Below are positions 18,664 to 26,714 of a stretch of 64,000 nt of DNA, in pieces. Below the pieces are notes generated by a model. That model did no database searches. It was not told the DNA's origin and saw nothing but the letters and a program-made list of their open reading frames with translations. Source of the stretch: Scybalousia_A sp045221575 (GTDB lineage: Bacteria > Bacteroidota > Bacteroidia > Bacteroidales > P3); assembly GCA_045221575.1 (NCBI GenBank), contig JBGUWU010000002.1:1-64000 (forward strand), in the 5' to 3' direction. A program made the translations under genes and the position numbers. Within the stretch, counting starts at the first letter, position 1; each line of letters opens with the position of its first letter.

Positions 18664-18695
18664 CAAAATTAGTAAAACTTTCTGAAATAGCCAAA
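18664..18695 (-). promoter_or_regulatory. consensus promoter of the DUF4143 ATPase gene
   Basis: Minus strand TTTG (18692-18695), 20-bp gap, TAATTTTG (18664-18671). It fixes the downstream ATG at 18640 as start and overlaps the first of two 23-bp direct repeats. Confidence 0.75.
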
Positions 18696-18736
18696 TTTTA
18701 CTTTATAGTTTGGCCAAGTTTTACTTTACAGTTTGG
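18691..18736. repeat. two abutting 23-bp direct repeats, probable operator
   Basis: Units 18691-18713 and 18714-18736 match at 21 of 23 positions (differences at the fifth and sixteenth base). Each starts CCAA(A/G)TTTTACTTTA and ends AGTTTGG, so each unit has CCAAA/TTTGG ends like a dyad. The first unit covers the -33 element, a position suited to repression. Confidence 0.65.
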
Positions 18737-18810
18737 CTAAAAATTCTACGTTCTTATTCTGCAAATATGGCTTAATGGTCAAAAAGAAGGATAAAAAGTA
18801 TTATAAATCA

Positions 18811-18851
18811 AAGAAAAAACAAAAGAATAGATATATCTTTTGTTTTTTCTT
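18811..18851. terminator. AT-rich hairpin, probable terminator of the caspase/transglutaminase operon
   Basis: 16-bp stem AAGAAAAAACAAAAGA / TCTTTTGTTTTTTCTT with a 9-nt loop, 60 bp past the stop at 18912. Its left flank duplicates the sequence upstream of the 17248 gene (ATTATAAATCAAAGAAAAAA). The stem is A/T-rich, so strength is uncertain. Confidence 0.5.
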
Positions 18852-18911
18852 AAAATTCACCTTTTTGCTATCTTATTCCAATATCTAAAAAAATCAATAA
18901 ATACTATTGTA

Positions 18912-20408
18912 CTACTGCTCCAATAGTATCACTTTTATCTTCTCGTTCTTGAGTTGTGGCATCTGCAATCCTATCGGTGCATTGATATATGTCGGGTCGG
19001 CAATATAGTATCGCTCACCTCTCACTTCTATATAATCACCTCTCTGGTTGTATCCCTCCAGATTTATTGCCGTTGCCAGGTGTCCGGGATAGTAAATCAG
19101 GACTGCTTTTATTCCCAACAGATCCCTCACCAAGCGGGAATAGAGAATGGCTCTGTCTTCACAGTCTGCGTATGGATAATACAAGGTCTCTTCTGGAAAG
19201 AAAGCCCTGTCTCCTCCCCATACCTTGTCATCGTATTCATAGACCAAGGCAGTTTGCACAAAATTCAGAAGCATCTCTGCCGATTCCTGTTTTGTCTTGC
19301 CTTGCAAACTTCTCTTTAAGGCAGGATACAGTGTCTTCTTGGTCTCTGTGCTTAACGGTGTGTTGGCATATATAGCCCAGCGAGTACCAAAATCCTCATT
19401 TACCGCTCCAGTAGGATACGAATCATAGAAATCTATAAGGTTGGTATTCACCTCTACACCGGCTTTCAACATAGGATAGGCTTTGGATTGCAAATCCCTT
19501 GTCTTTGAATTGCGCTTGGCAAACAAAGGTTCGGAGTTTATCCGTAAGGTCATCACCCTTTCCTTGGGATATGAAGCATTGCATACACTTATAGATTCCA
19601 CGCTTTTTGCCCCATAGAGATAATATTTCTGTCCTTCTATCATATAGTAGTCTTTGTTGTATATAATATCATCGCAAGCATAGAGCATATAGAGTTTGTT
19701 CCCATCCATAGCCAACCTCATCATATAGCCAGACTGACAATAGATGTAAGCCATCAACAGCACAGACTCATTACTCTTTTTGTTTATGATATTCTCGGCG
19801 AACTTCTCTAACATCTGCAAATATGCCCAATCATTCAACTGCCTTTCTTTTCTCATATCTAAACACTCTACAATAAGGTGTTCATATTTCTTTTGTGAAA
19901 GTATCTGCCAGCCTTTGGCTATATCTTTCTCGGCAGTGCCTTGCAAATTGAATGCATATAAATCCTGCAATGTATATCTGAACTCCGTCCCAAAGAAATA
20001 AAACCTTGCCGTATCTACACTCGGAGTAAGTATTGGCTCTTCTATTATCGGTTCTATTGGTGAGGGCTGCTCCCTTATAGGTTCTTCTATCTTGATTATA
20101 TCCTCAAAAGGCTTCTTCTCGTCCTTACGTTGTTTATCTTTGTCTTCCTTAGGACAGACAATAGGAGGCACAGGCTTCTCCTCCGGCTTCTCTATCCCCT
20201 TGAAAGAGTTAAACTCCTGCCAAGCCTGCTTGACAAATTCCGCATAATCCTTATTGGCTTTATCCCTGAAAGAGTCATACTCCTGCTGTGCTTTCTTCTT
20301 AAAAGCCTCGTACTCCCGCTGTGCCTTCTTTCTGAATTCATCAGCATCAGTTTGAGCCTTCACTGCCAAACAACTCAACAAAGTAAATATAACAACAAGT
20401 TTTTTCAT
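18912..20408 (-). CDS. exported transglutaminase-like protein with 11-residue repeat N-terminus
   Basis: 498 aa with signal peptide (MKKLVVIFTLLSCLAVKA-Q). Residues about 24-70 consist of four 11-residue repeats of the pattern F-x-K-x-A-x-x-E-Y-x-x (FRKKAQREYEA, FKKKAQQEYDS, FRDKANKDYAE, FVKQAWQEFNS), predicting an amphipathic helix; a Pro/Glu-rich linker follows. The C-terminus has the papain/transglutaminase triad: Cys416 (YADCEDRAILYSRL), His443 (GHLATAI), Asp471 (IADPTY), with spacing typical of that fold. Likely a periplasmic or surface cysteine hydrolase or transpeptidase; substrate unknown. Last gene of the SIR2/caspase block, 11 bp after the caspase gene. Confidence 0.75.
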   Translation of the reverse strand: MKKLVVIFTLLSCLAVKAQTDADEFRKKAQREYEAFKKKAQQEYDSFRDKANKDYAEFVKQAWQEFNSFKGIEKPEEKPVPPIVCPKEDKDKQRKDEKKPFEDIIKIEEPIREQPSPIEPIIEEPILTPSVDTARFYFFGTEFRYTLQDLYAFNLQGTAEKDIAKGWQILSQKKYEHLIVECLDMRKERQLNDWAYLQMLEKFAENIINKKSNESVLLMAYIYCQSGYMMRLAMDGNKLYMLYACDDIIYNKDYYMIEGQKYYLYGAKSVESISVCNASYPKERVMTLRINSEPLFAKRNSKTRDLQSKAYPMLKAGVEVNTNLIDFYDSYPTGAVNEDFGTRWAIYANTPLSTETKKTLYPALKRSLQGKTKQESAEMLLNFVQTALVYEYDDKVWGGDRAFFPEETLYYPYADCEDRAILYSRLVRDLLGIKAVLIYYPGHLATAINLEGYNQRGDYIEVRGERYYIADPTYINAPIGLQMPQLKNEKIKVILLEQ

Positions 20409-20419
20409 TTATAATAATA

Positions 20420-21802
20420 CTATAGTTTAATCTTTTGCCATTTGTCTTGCAAAGCCTGAGACGGAATAACTGTAGGGGTTTGCGGTTTGTTATTTACCTC
20501 ATAGGAAGTACGTTTTACGTTATCTATTATATATTTGGATAGTTCCCCTAATGTTATATTACCCTTGCTTTCCTGTAGTTTTTTCAAAAGGAAATAGGTA
20601 AATAGTCCATGCTGCTGTTGTTCGTACTGATGAGCAGTTTCCGCACCTGTAGCAGAAGAGAACACAATGATATTCCCCAAAGGAGTTTCTTCTTTTGGTT
20701 TAATAGCCACTCCACGACCGGCAACCAATACTTCTCCGTCTCGTGTTGCACCAGAAAAGCAGGCATCTATAAAACAAAGCACATTCTTAGTCTTTACACT
20801 ACTTAATTCTTTATATAAGTTGTTAAGACTATATGCAACGGCTGTAGTTTTGCCATTTCCGTCTATCGGCAACAGATAGGATGCTTTGGTTTTTTCATCA
20901 GGGAATGCATGTCCTGCATAATAAAAGATAATACTGGCATCTTCATAGATTTCTGATACTTTTTTCATCTTATCTATACAATTGTAGAAATCTCCCATAG
21001 TCGCATCTTCATACAGGTTTATATGTCTTTCATCTATACCAAGCGTTTGTGAACAGTATTCTTTGAAAACCCTGCCATCATTCAAGGCAAAGGGTACTTC
21101 TATTGCGTTCTTATAGTTTTGGTTTGCGATAATAAATGCGAAAGTATTTTCATTTTTTGTAGTAGTTTTAGGGATGTTCTTATCTACATCTGATTGCTGT
21201 GATGCAATATTTTTAGGGTTTTCTTTTATCTGAGCTGTTTCTTTTTCATAAAATTTAAATGTCGCGCCTTTTGGTACATCCATTTTTGCTCTCATAGCAT
21301 CTATGTTTTTACCCTGGTATGTCTTAGGCATAGAGATAGAACTCAGGTGAGAAGCGAAAAAACATGAGAACCCAATATCATCACAACTATAAGGTATAAC
21401 TATTGATGATATCTCAGAGTACGAAAATGCTCTCGCACCAATAGATTTAAGACCTTCTGAAAGGACTATTGATGACGCCTCACAGTTAAAAAATGCCTCC
21501 TCTTCAATGACCTCTATTGTACTGGGTAAAAATATTTGATTTAATGTTCTTTCTGACGATTCACCTGGATCTACAAAAGCATACTTTCCTATACGAGTTA
21601 CTTTATAAGAAATATTATTATAGGTTACTTGCTCAGGGATATCAGCATAGGTAAGAATGCTTCTATCAACACCAATAACAGTAACAGCTGATCTTGAATT
21701 TACACTATAGTGTATACCATCTTTTGAAAATTTTTGACCATATGTATTAATATTCAAACAAAATACTAATATGGATAGGGATAATAATATTGTTTTTTTC
21801 AT
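20420..21802 (-). CDS. exported LRR-caspase (peptidase C14-like) protein
   Basis: 460 aa with signal peptide (MKKTILLSLSILVFCLNINT-YGQ). Residues about 25-185 carry BspA-type leucine-rich repeats (IPEQVTYNNISYKVTRIGKYAF, FLPSTIEVIEEEAFFNC, LKSIGARAFSYSEI). After a Lys/Asn-rich linker comes a caspase-like p20 domain: FAFIIANQNYKN at the start, His298 in IIFYYAGHAF and Cys348 in FIDACFSG, followed by the p10-like part ending near 450. Both catalytic residues are intact, so it should be an active Arg/Lys- or Asp-specific endopeptidase; specificity cannot be read here. The LRR part may recognise a protein ligand. Confidence 0.85.
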   Translation of the reverse strand: MKKTILLSLSILVFCLNINTYGQKFSKDGIHYSVNSRSAVTVIGVDRSILTYADIPEQVTYNNISYKVTRIGKYAFVDPGESSERTLNQIFLPSTIEVIEEEAFFNCEASSIVLSEGLKSIGARAFSYSEISSIVIPYSCDDIGFSCFFASHLSSISMPKTYQGKNIDAMRAKMDVPKGATFKFYEKETAQIKENPKNIASQQSDVDKNIPKTTTKNENTFAFIIANQNYKNAIEVPFALNDGRVFKEYCSQTLGIDERHINLYEDATMGDFYNCIDKMKKVSEIYEDASIIFYYAGHAFPDEKTKASYLLPIDGNGKTTAVAYSLNNLYKELSSVKTKNVLCFIDACFSGATRDGEVLVAGRGVAIKPKEETPLGNIIVFSSATGAETAHQYEQQQHGLFTYFLLKKLQESKGNITLGELSKYIIDNVKRTSYEVNNKPQTPTVIPSQALQDKWQKIKL

Positions 21803-21836
21803 TTCTTTTTATTCTTTTATGTGTTTATAAATAAAA

Positions 21837-23507
21837 TTATTGTTCAACAGAATTAGATATTTCCGTTTTCAATGTGTTCTTCACATTTATTGACTTTCGC
21901 CAAAACTCTTTGTTAGAAAAGATTTCTTCTGCTCTATTTAAATCCAAAATACTATCTTTTGTTGTTGAAAGAATATCTTCTATATAATATTTATAAACAC
22001 GACTATTATGCTCTGCACCAAAAGAATTCTTTTCTAAACAAATTGTCAAAGGTAAGGCTATTTTAGAATCTTTTTCTTTATTAGCATCTGTATCTTTTAT
22101 ATTTATTTCTTTTTCTCCTTCTTGTCTCTGTATGTAGACATTTTCTCTTGATGTGCATAGTACATCATCAGATACTGACACAACAGTATCAATTAAAGAA
22201 AAATGTTTATTGCAAACTAAATGAAGGCTTACATTCGGATTATGAGACTTATTTCTATTGTTTTTACATACAGCAACTAATGCTGGTAGGAAAAGTGTTT
22301 CATCCTTTAGTATTGGAAAAGAGTAATCCATTTCTGCTAAATCCAACATAAATAGTGAAACTCTTTTATCACAACAATCTTTTGTAAAATCGTAAATATA
22401 TTGTTGAATGATATTAATAAATTCACCAGATGATATACATCCCATAGGCAAATCCAAAAACTGCAGATTTGTATTTGATAAGGCTGTTTTATCTACCTTA
22501 TCCAAAATATTAAGAAAACCCTGATTGTCCTCATTAAATAAAACTACCAAGCATCTCTTCTTCTTTTGTAGAGCTTGTGATATAGCTACTGCTGTCAAAT
22601 ACCTTTTGAAAGTGTTAGATGCTCCTATAATACTTGTAACTTTACCTGACTTTGGATACAAAACATTTCCTAATCTATTAATATCGTGTGTATTTCCTCC
22701 CAAATCCTCTGGTTTATAATTCTGTACACCTTTCTTTAAATTAGAAACTTGATCCCGCAAAGGTTTTATATCAGATAATATCTTATGAATACTTGGATAG
22801 ACTTCTATTGAACCATTAGCCAAATGCTTATATCTATGCCAACCATGAGAAACTGTTTGTAATATACTTTTAGAAATTTGGAGTTCAAAATAAGTGTAAT
22901 TATGTACAGGATAGAGACTTCTTTTCATCTCTATAATCATATCTGCATTTGTATTGTAGTCCAATAATCTATTATCAAATATAAGAATAGCTATTTGTGC
23001 CTTTTGTCTCAATAGAATTTCAAGTTTATCCATTGGCAATCTATTGAATTCATTAGCATTTAATCCTCCAAAACCATATATAACAATACAGGAAGATTTT
23101 TCATTTATATCTTTTATCTTTTGAAGGATAACATTAAAATGAACTAATCTGGAAGATAAGTACGATGTCTTTCTTCTTTCTTTGTCTTCACCCTCTGTCA
23201 TTATTTCTGGAATTACTTCCTCTATCTTATATCTATTTTTCATAGACTGACTACTACGTCCTCTCAACTCTTTCCAATCCTTATTAAGCGTATAAAAACG
23301 AGGAGGAGATAATTTTTCAGATTGTTCGGGAGTGGAAAGTGAAATACCTTCCATCATTTTCATAGCGAGGTCTAATTTGCTTATACCTCTATCTCCTCTA
23401 AGGACTATTAATAAATTGTTGTCTTTGTTAAGGACCAAACCCTTGTCTTTACAATTTAATACGACATCTAATCCGTCTATTCCTGTTTTTAGTGTATTGT
23501 TTTCCAT
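21837..23507 (-). CDS. double RecA/KaiC-like protein with degenerate P-loops
   Basis: 556-aa cytosolic protein. Two RecA-like halves of the KaiC kind are suggested by TGIDGLDVVLN (start of a KaiC domain), SCIVIYGFGGL at the Walker B position, NADMIIEMKRS and ISKSILQTVSHGWHRYK...GSIEVYPSI, which parallel the end of KaiC/RadA-type domains. Both P-loops are altered: GDRGISKLD (38-46) and GASNTFKRYLT (295-305) replace GxxGxGK[ST]. It may therefore bind nucleotide weakly or act as a sensor/scaffold. The gene starts 1 bp after the SIR2 stop, implying tight co-translation. No family name can be given with certainty. Confidence 0.55.
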   Translation of the reverse strand: MENNTLKTGIDGLDVVLNCKDKGLVLNKDNNLLIVLRGDRGISKLDLAMKMMEGISLSTPEQSEKLSPPRFYTLNKDWKELRGRSSQSMKNRYKIEEVIPEIMTEGEDKERRKTSYLSSRLVHFNVILQKIKDINEKSSCIVIYGFGGLNANEFNRLPMDKLEILLRQKAQIAILIFDNRLLDYNTNADMIIEMKRSLYPVHNYTYFELQISKSILQTVSHGWHRYKHLANGSIEVYPSIHKILSDIKPLRDQVSNLKKGVQNYKPEDLGGNTHDINRLGNVLYPKSGKVTSIIGASNTFKRYLTAVAISQALQKKKRCLVVLFNEDNQGFLNILDKVDKTALSNTNLQFLDLPMGCISSGEFINIIQQYIYDFTKDCCDKRVSLFMLDLAEMDYSFPILKDETLFLPALVAVCKNNRNKSHNPNVSLHLVCNKHFSLIDTVVSVSDDVLCTSRENVYIQRQEGEKEINIKDTDANKEKDSKIALPLTICLEKNSFGAEHNSRVYKYYIEDILSTTKDSILDLNRAEEIFSNKEFWRKSINVKNTLKTEISNSVEQ

Positions 23508-23508
23508 A

Positions 23509-24513
23509 TTATATTTTTTTGTTTAATAATTCTTTGTAAATATTTTCAAAACTATCAGTTGCAATTACGCATAAATGATTTTCTTCATGGAACATATTTT
23601 TTAATGTCTGTATGGCATTCCCCTCAAAAGTCAAATAATATACATTTTCTCTATTGTATTGTAAATTTGCATAATTTAGCACTCTCTGCATAGTCATATC
23701 TGATAATGACGCACCTATGAAAAGGCAGGCATAATGCGAAAGAAAATGTATTTGTGTTGCAGTTTGCCAAGAATATACATCCTTTGCCGAATCGTAAAAT
23801 TCATCCAAAGACATGACTATTTTGTTCCTCTCGTTAGGAATAAATGCATCTAAAGGTTGTATGTATCCATGAATATGATAAATTAAGAATGAAGTTTCAT
23901 TAAATGGATTATCCATCCAGCCACTATAGGCATCTATGGGATAGAATTCTTTTTCATTCACCCGTTCTATACCAGCATCAAAATAATCCTTATGTTTCTG
24001 TAACAACTTTATTGCTTCACATAAAAAGTTATCATAATTATATGTAACAACAGCTTTTATATTATTATTCCTTATAATCAGTTCTGCAACAGAAAACAAT
24101 GTATAAAAAGGTGTATCTTTAATATTAGAATTGCTTTTGACATATTGTTCACATGCATCTTTTAATACTTCGCTGTTACATTGTGAATATATAATATTTT
24201 GCAATAACGGAATATATGTATTACCCAATAATTGTTTCACAACGGCGACTTTTGTTTCAGGTAAGAACTCAGAATTGCCCTGTAATTGCAATTGGATATC
24301 AGCAGTATTCATAGGATCAAGAGCCCTCTGAAGATAGGTAACATCTTCTATAGGCATTTCCAATAGAGGCAATGCTTCTTGAATGAATCGAGAAATTATA
24401 TCATTCCAAAGAAGAGCTTTATTAGGACTATAATTAACTCCTGCTCCTAAGAATAGAACCATTTGTTTTTTATCTTTTAAATCACTTTTTAAATTCAGCA
24501 AATTTTTATCCAT
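23509..24513 (-). CDS. SIR2-like domain protein, probable NAD-degrading effector
   Basis: 334 aa, cytosolic. SIR2 features: FLGAGVN (21-27) for NAD binding, AVVTYNYDNFLCEAI with Asn159, the catalytic His in YHIHGYIQP (His215), IVMSLDEFYD, and LFIGASLSDMTMQRVL near the end. This arrangement matches the SIR2 domains used as NADases in phage-defence systems rather than zinc-containing deacetylase sirtuins, since no Cys4 zinc module is present. Placed between an exported DUF4384 protein and the KaiC-like protein with 3-bp and 1-bp gaps. NADase activity is inferred from family, not shown. Confidence 0.8.
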   Translation of the reverse strand: MDKNLLNLKSDLKDKKQMVLFLGAGVNYSPNKALLWNDIISRFIQEALPLLEMPIEDVTYLQRALDPMNTADIQLQLQGNSEFLPETKVAVVKQLLGNTYIPLLQNIIYSQCNSEVLKDACEQYVKSNSNIKDTPFYTLFSVAELIIRNNNIKAVVTYNYDNFLCEAIKLLQKHKDYFDAGIERVNEKEFYPIDAYSGWMDNPFNETSFLIYHIHGYIQPLDAFIPNERNKIVMSLDEFYDSAKDVYSWQTATQIHFLSHYACLFIGASLSDMTMQRVLNYANLQYNRENVYYLTFEGNAIQTLKNMFHEENHLCVIATDSFENIYKELLNKKI

Positions 24514-24516
24514 ATT

Positions 24517-25395
24517 CTATTTTCTTTTTATTTCAATTAAATGTTTGGTAACTTTCATATCCTTGTCTTTGGTCTGACAGGAGACAAGCCATTTCTGAAA
24601 ATCCTTGAAAGATAATTCCCTTGGCAGATGTTCTCCCTTGATTTTGGAACCATTGGCTTTGGAGAAATTGTTAGGAGAAAAGATAACATATACTTCATTG
24701 TATTCTATTTCTCTTGAGCAGGTAAGATAAATATTTCCGTCTATGTATTGACACTCTGGCTGATTCCGGTCGTCAGGATCAAAAAACACATAACGTTTAT
24801 CGTGTTCCACTTTTACCGCTCCATTAGGGGAGTTGCTGTATGGCAGAAGGCAGAAGACTTCCTGAGTTTCCCTGTCCAAAAGATACACACACAGATAACC
24901 GTCACTTGCGGAGGAGAAAGAAAGATAAAGATAATCGTCTTCAACAAACGTATCACTTGCAAACTTATCGTTCGTTCCATTACGCAAAAGTTTCGAAGAA
25001 AAATCCACTCCACTGCTTTTTCTTTCCCGAGCCCTACCACAGACTTCGGCCTTTATTACTATCTGATTTTGCTCTGTAAAAGTGTTTATTGTTGGTTCTT
25101 TGGTATCTTCTATCCATTCTCCGTTGGCTTCGCTGCCTCCATAGGAATAGAAATCAGAGGAGGCTTCTCCGTTCTTGTTGCTTATTATAGAGGTGTTGCT
25201 CTGATAGACAGTCTGATTGAATTCTTTTATCAAAGCTTCAAGCCTTGCTCTGTTTATTGCTGTCTGCTTTGCTTGCACAAGAGAAACGTTATCCGGAACA
25301 TAATAGGTATATTCCCCGCAGACTCTAACAACTTTTTGTGCATAGCCTGCGAAAAATATACATATAAATAATATGGAAAGGAAACCGTATCTCAT
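24517..25395 (-). CDS. exported DUF4384-type protein
   Basis: 292 aa with signal peptide (MRYGFLSILFICIFFAGYA-Q). The central region DDYLYLSFSSASDGYLCVYL followed by EVFCLLPYSNSPNGAVKV and KRYVFF is the DUF4384 pattern, an exported domain often found near caspase-like or kinase proteins. The N-terminal half (AKQTAINRARLEALIKEF) resembles LPP20-like modules, as does the next gene. Starts at the base directly before the upstream stop codon, so the two are translationally coupled. Confidence 0.7.
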   Translation of the reverse strand: MRYGFLSILFICIFFAGYAQKVVRVCGEYTYYVPDNVSLVQAKQTAINRARLEALIKEFNQTVYQSNTSIISNKNGEASSDFYSYGGSEANGEWIEDTKEPTINTFTEQNQIVIKAEVCGRARERKSSGVDFSSKLLRNGTNDKFASDTFVEDDYLYLSFSSASDGYLCVYLLDRETQEVFCLLPYSNSPNGAVKVEHDKRYVFFDPDDRNQPECQYIDGNIYLTCSREIEYNEVYVIFSPNNFSKANGSKIKGEHLPRELSFKDFQKWLVSCQTKDKDMKVTKHLIEIKRK

Positions 25396-26079
25396 TTATC
25401 TCTTGGAAGCCATCATCTGATCTAATTCCTTGTGAAGGTCTTCGCCTTTCTTCTCCAACTCTTCCTTTAGTACTTGCTTTGCAACTTTCATTGCAGACTC
25501 TGTATCATAGGCAATCCTTACAAGGACTTCTTTGTTTTTGTCTTTCTTTACTCTGTAAAGCTCTACAACAGGAATAGTTCTGCCTATTCTTTGAGAAATA
25601 AGGGTTTTACTTGCTGCAATGGTTCGTGTTATAGAGTTGGCTTTCTCTTGTGGAAGCTGATCATTAGCTACAGTACTCTCTACTAAGGCTGTTACTTCAG
25701 TCTGTATCTGTCCTGCAAGATTTAGTTTTGCAAGCTCTGTTGCCTGTAGTTTTGCAGCGTCATAGTTTTCACCGACACTCATTGCTTCTGCCATTATGTA
25801 TTTAGGCATCATGTCTTTGTCTATCTCAAACTGCATGTTGTAAGACTTGTCCAACTGTTTGTCTATTGGCAAAGTTCCTGGAGAAACCAACCAGCCTTGT
25901 TTCTTCAGTTGTTTGGCTTCTTTTCTTGCTGTCTTGGATGCCTTTTCGTTCAACTGATTTTTAGTCATCTTTGACATTTCTTTGCGTTCTTTTTTCTGCT
26001 CTTTCGTAAGTTGTGCAAAAGAAGGCATTGCCACTGCTATCAATGATAATAGCATAATTGTTGTAAGTACTTTTTTCAT
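25396..26079 (-). CDS. exported LPP20-like protein of unknown function
   Basis: 227 aa with signal peptide (ending PSFA-Q), a very charged Lys/Glu-rich helix (EQKKERKEMSKMTKNQLNEK), then an alpha/beta part with YDAAKLQATELAKLNLAGQIQT, where alanine- and leucine-rich helices resemble LPP20 domains. First structural gene of the SIR2/caspase block. A -7 box (TATCTTTG) lies 33 bp upstream and paired palindromes lie further up, next to the XRE gene. Confidence 0.65.
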   Translation of the reverse strand: MKKVLTTIMLLSLIAVAMPSFAQLTKEQKKERKEMSKMTKNQLNEKASKTARKEAKQLKKQGWLVSPGTLPIDKQLDKSYNMQFEIDKDMMPKYIMAEAMSVGENYDAAKLQATELAKLNLAGQIQTEVTALVESTVANDQLPQEKANSITRTIAASKTLISQRIGRTIPVVELYRVKKDKNKEVLVRIAYDTESAMKVAKQVLKEELEKKGEDLHKELDQMMASKR

Positions 26080-26111
26080 AGCATTTCTTTTTATTATGAT
26101 TATTAAAGGTG

Positions 26112-26119
26112 CAAAGATA
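26112..26119 (-). promoter_or_regulatory. -7 box of the SIR2/caspase operon
   Basis: Minus-strand TATCTTTG, 33 bp before the ATG at 26079. The -33 element is a poor match, compatible with a regulated promoter that depends on the paired palindromes upstream. Confidence 0.55.
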
Positions 26120-26150
26120 TAAATAAAGATAAATGAGATTAAATTTTATT

Positions 26151-26189
26151 GTTGTAGAAACTACAACATATTGTTGCAAAAATTACAAC
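26151..26189. promoter_or_regulatory. paired palindromic operators
   Basis: GTTGTAGAAACTACAAC (26151-26167, 7-bp arms, perfect) and GTTGCAAAAATTACAAC (26173-26189, imperfect) are spaced by 5 bp, giving a 22-bp centre-to-centre distance, two helical turns. They lie about 45-85 bp upstream of the predicted operon start and overlap the stop codon of the XRE gene, its likely ligand. Confidence 0.6.
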
Positions 26190-26404
26190 AAATTATTCTT
26201 TTCAAAGTCTTCGGATAAATCCTTGAAGAAATTGTGTTTAAGTTTTTGGGAAAATCTCCTCAACAGGGCCAAGTCTATATTCTCTTTCTTGAGAATACGA
26301 TACATATTCGTCCTGTCAGAAGAACACATTTCTGCAAATTCATTTATAGTGATATGCTTTTGCTTTAAAACTTCAAGTATTCGGTTTCCTATATGTATCT
26401 GCAT
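26183..26404 (-). CDS. XRE-type helix-turn-helix regulator
   Basis: 73 aa. Helix-turn-helix read from ILEVLKQKHITINEFAEMCS (first helix and start of the motif) and SDRTNMYRILKKENIDLALL (recognition helix and next helix), as in Cro/C1-type repressors. Same strand as and 103 bp upstream of the SIR2/caspase operon; two palindromes sit between, so it probably regulates that operon. The transcript seems to start near 26700 and would have a roughly 295-nt structured leader. Confidence 0.75.
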   Translation of the reverse strand: MQIHIGNRILEVLKQKHITINEFAEMCSSDRTNMYRILKKENIDLALLRRFSQKLKHNFFKDLSEDFEKNNLL

Positions 26405-26633
26405 AGTGGTTGCTATTTTGAGCTATTTGCTACCGAACTCCTATTATATTCCAACGACCGCAAAAAAAAGAAGACGAGCAATTTCGCCTCCACTGTGCGG
26501 TCGTAGGAATTACCTTCAAGAATAGACAAAATGCCCGCCCTTTAACGAGTATCTGCTTTTTGTCTTTCTTGAAAATGACCTTTTATGAAGTTTCCTACGT
26601 TTCACAGTGGTCGGGACAATAGCAAACGCTATG
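26402..26633. repeat. 232-bp nested inverted-repeat element (MITE-like or structured leader)
   Basis: Ends are 16-bp imperfect inverted repeats (CATAGTGGTTGCTATT at 26402-26417 against the complement of 26618-26633; 14 of 16 match). Inside are CCACTGTG/CACAGTGG (26490-26497 with 26603-26610), CGTAGGAA/TTCCTACG (26502-26509 with 26592-26599) and a 16-bp stem (26515-26531 with 26557-26573, one bulge). A competing stem pairs ACGACCGC (26454-26461) with GCGGTCGT (26497-26504). No transposase and no clear target duplication. Confidence 0.55.
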
Positions 26634-26706
26634 TTAATTAATAAATGTTTTCTTTATTTTATCTTATATTTTTTATCAATCACTAATTGTTTTAAATTTA
26701 GCAGTG

Positions 26707-26714
26707 CAAAGGTA
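26707..26714 (-). promoter_or_regulatory. -7 box (TACCTTTG) of the XRE regulator gene
   Basis: Minus-strand TAnnTTTG about 300 bp before the regulator ATG; a TTG lies 18 bp further upstream. The leader would contain the nested inverted-repeat element. Confidence 0.45.

Noticed and set aside
26133..26525. 130-codon plus-strand frame
   Set aside because: It overlaps the XRE gene antisense and the inverted-repeat element; codon pattern and promoter signals favour the minus strand.
26402..26633. Integron attC site
   Set aside because: Nested inverted repeats are present, but the core-site consensus and a cassette array or integrase are not seen.
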